Shown piece after piece: positions 4,173 to 5,392 of a stretch of 5,392 nucleotides of DNA. The number at the start of each line of letters is the position of its first letter. Position 1 is the first letter of the stretch. A model generated the notes under the pieces. That model searched no databases. It was given only the letters and a program-made list of their open reading frames with translations, and was not told the DNA's origin. The stretch lies in contig JAHWIT010000072.1 of the NCBI GenBank assembly GCA_019322455.1, positions 1 to 5,392 of the forward strand. Direction: 5' to 3'. Made by a program: the position numbers and the translations under genes. This DNA comes from Candidatus Woesearchaeota archaeon. GTDB taxonomy: Archaea; Nanobdellota; Nanobdellia; Woesearchaeales; WJKL01.

Positions 4173-5392
4173 ATGGATTACAAAAAACTAGGATTTAAAT
4201 CTGGATTAGAAATACACCAACAATTAGAAGGCAAAAAACTATTCTGCTCTTGTCTTACTTCTAATCTAAGAAATACTACTCCAGATATTGCCTTTGAAAG
4301 AAAACTAAGAGCAGTCATCGGAGAAACAGGAGAAGTTGATAAAGCAGCAGCCTATGAAATGGCAAAAGGTAAAAAATTCATTTATGAAGGAGATTCTAAA
4401 GATTGCTGCTTAGTCGAAATGGATGAAGAACCGCCTCATCCAATTAATCCAGAAGCTGTTCAAGTTGCTTTAGAAATTGCTTTAATGCTAAATGCAAAAA
4501 TAGTAGATGAAATTCAAATAATGAGAAAAACAGTTATTGATGGTTCTAATGTATCTGGTTTTCAACGTACTGCTTTAATTGCTTATGATGGTGTATTAAC
4601 AACATCAAAAGGACTAGTAAAAATTCCAACAATCTGTTTAGAAGAAGAAGCTTGTCAAAAATTAGGGGATTCTAAAGAACATGTAAAATATAGATTAGAC
4701 AGATTAGGAATACCATTAATAGAAATCGCAACCGCTGCTGATATAAAAGATCCAGAACATGCAAAAGAAACAGCTGAAAAAATAGGAATGATTCTAAGAT
4801 CAACTGAAAAAATAAAAAGAGGCATTGGTACAATAAGACAAGATGTTAATGTTTCAATTAAAGGAAAAAACAGAGTTGAAATAAAAGGATTTCAAGATAT
4901 TAAATCAATGCCAAAAATCATTGAAAAAGAGATTGAAAGACAAATAAAACTTTCAAAAAAAGAAGAATCTCATGTAAGAAAAGTTGAACCAGATGGAAAT
5001 ACTTCTTATCTAAGACCAATGCCTGGAGCAGCAAGAATGTATCCAGAAACAGATGTAATTCCATTAAAAGTTGATGTTTCTAAAGTAAAACTATCAGAAT
5101 TAATAGAAGAAAAATCAAAAAGATTAGAAAAACTAGGTTTAGGAAAAGATCTAGCTAACTTAATCTCAAAATCAGACAAATTTGATATGTTTGAAATATT
5201 TGTTAAAAAATTCAAAAACATTAAACCAGCATTTATAGCAGAAACACTAGTCCCAACATTAAAAGAAATAAATAGAAGATATGGAATTAACACAGACACA
5301 TTAACTGAAAAAGAATTTGAAGAAGTATTCTCAGCATTAGATAAAAATAAAATACCAAAAAAGGTTGTAATAAATGTTTTAATGGATTTTGC
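4173..5392 (+). CDS. gatE: Glu-tRNA(Gln) amidotransferase subunit E, 3'-truncated, GAD domain apparently absent
   Basis: GatE binds Glu-tRNA(Gln), phosphorylates the glutamyl group with ATP and transamidates it using ammonia from GatD. 406 codons are visible and the gene continues past the edge. The cradle domain is clear: GLEIHQQL (11-18), a Cys25-x-Cys27 and Cys78-Cys79 set that may bind zinc as in some GatB/GatE proteins, MDEEPPH (83-89), IDGSNVSGFQRTA (122-134), PTICLEEEA (152-160), YRLDRLGIPLIEI (173-185), KRGIGTIRQDVNVSI (215-229) and RVEIKG (234-239). The motif set is GatE-type, not GatB-type. From IEKEIERQIKL (250-260) the chain passes directly to EPDGNTSYLRP (272-282) and MPGAARMYPETD (283-294). 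Characterised GatE proteins carry an AspRS-like GAD domain of over 100 residues between these points. Residues from about 298 match the helical domain. Transcription is probably leaderless from the TATA box at 4141. Confidence 0.96.
   Translation, partial: MDYKKLGFKSGLEIHQQLEGKKLFCSCLTSNLRNTTPDIAFERKLRAVIGETGEVDKAAAYEMAKGKKFIYEGDSKDCCLVEMDEEPPHPINPEAVQVALEIALMLNAKIVDEIQIMRKTVIDGSNVSGFQRTALIAYDGVLTTSKGLVKIPTICLEEEACQKLGDSKEHVKYRLDRLGIPLIEIATAADIKDPEHAKETAEKIGMILRSTEKIKRGIGTIRQDVNVSIKGKNRVEIKGFQDIKSMPKIIEKEIERQIKLSKKEESHVRKVEPDGNTSYLRPMPGAARMYPETDVIPLKVDVSKVKLSELIEEKSKRLEKLGLGKDLANLISKSDKFDMFEIFVKKFKNIKPAFIAETLVPTLKEINRRYGINTDTLTEKEFEEVFSALDKNKIPKKVVINVLMDF

Noticed and set aside
5006..5299. 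Open frame on the - strand, 97 codons
   Set aside because: It lies wholly inside gatE, whose frame carries clear family motifs.
4173..5392. Assigning the gene as bacterial-type gatB because no GAD domain is visible
   Set aside because: The motifs IDGSNVSGFQRT and ARMYPETD are GatE-type, GatB-specific motifs are missing, and a gatD gene is nearby.

Overview
This 5.4 kb window is AT-rich and comes from an archaeon. The evidence is a Cdc48/VCP-type AAA+ ATPase, the archaea-only GatD/GatE tRNA amidotransferase subunits, an MJ1316/DUF504-type protein, and TATA-box promoters set about 26-28 nt from start codons. Low GC, tight packing and slimmed-down proteins would suit a reduced-genome (DPANN-like) lineage, but that placement is inference.

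Layout. At 1-1302 (+) is the 3' part of a double-AAA Cdc48 gene, followed at once by a YbjQ/UPF0145-family gene (1308-1634). A 100-nt gap with a conspicuous inverted repeat and a probable promoter separates this from a second + strand cluster: a 72-aa protein I do not recognise (1736-1954), gatD (1956-3245) and an MJ1316/DUF504-type gene (3248-3484). These three genes are 1-2 nt apart and look like one transcript. A 191-aa orphan gene lies on the - strand (3465-4040) and overlaps the end of the MJ1316-type gene tail to tail by 20 nt. It diverges from gatE (4173 to the window end, +) across a 132-nt spacer with TATA boxes placed for two leaderless transcripts. gatE runs off the right edge.

How the genes fit together. 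GatD (ammonia-releasing asparaginase-like subunit) and GatE (tRNA-binding, transamidating subunit) convert Glu-tRNA(Gln) to Gln-tRNA(Gln). Here they have separate promoters and are split by two other genes. The most notable observation is that GatE appears to lack the AspRS-like (GAD) insertion domain that normally distinguishes GatE from bacterial GatB: the flanking motifs are joined by a linker of only about 15 residues. There is no sign of a mobile element, CRISPR array, tRNA or rRNA.
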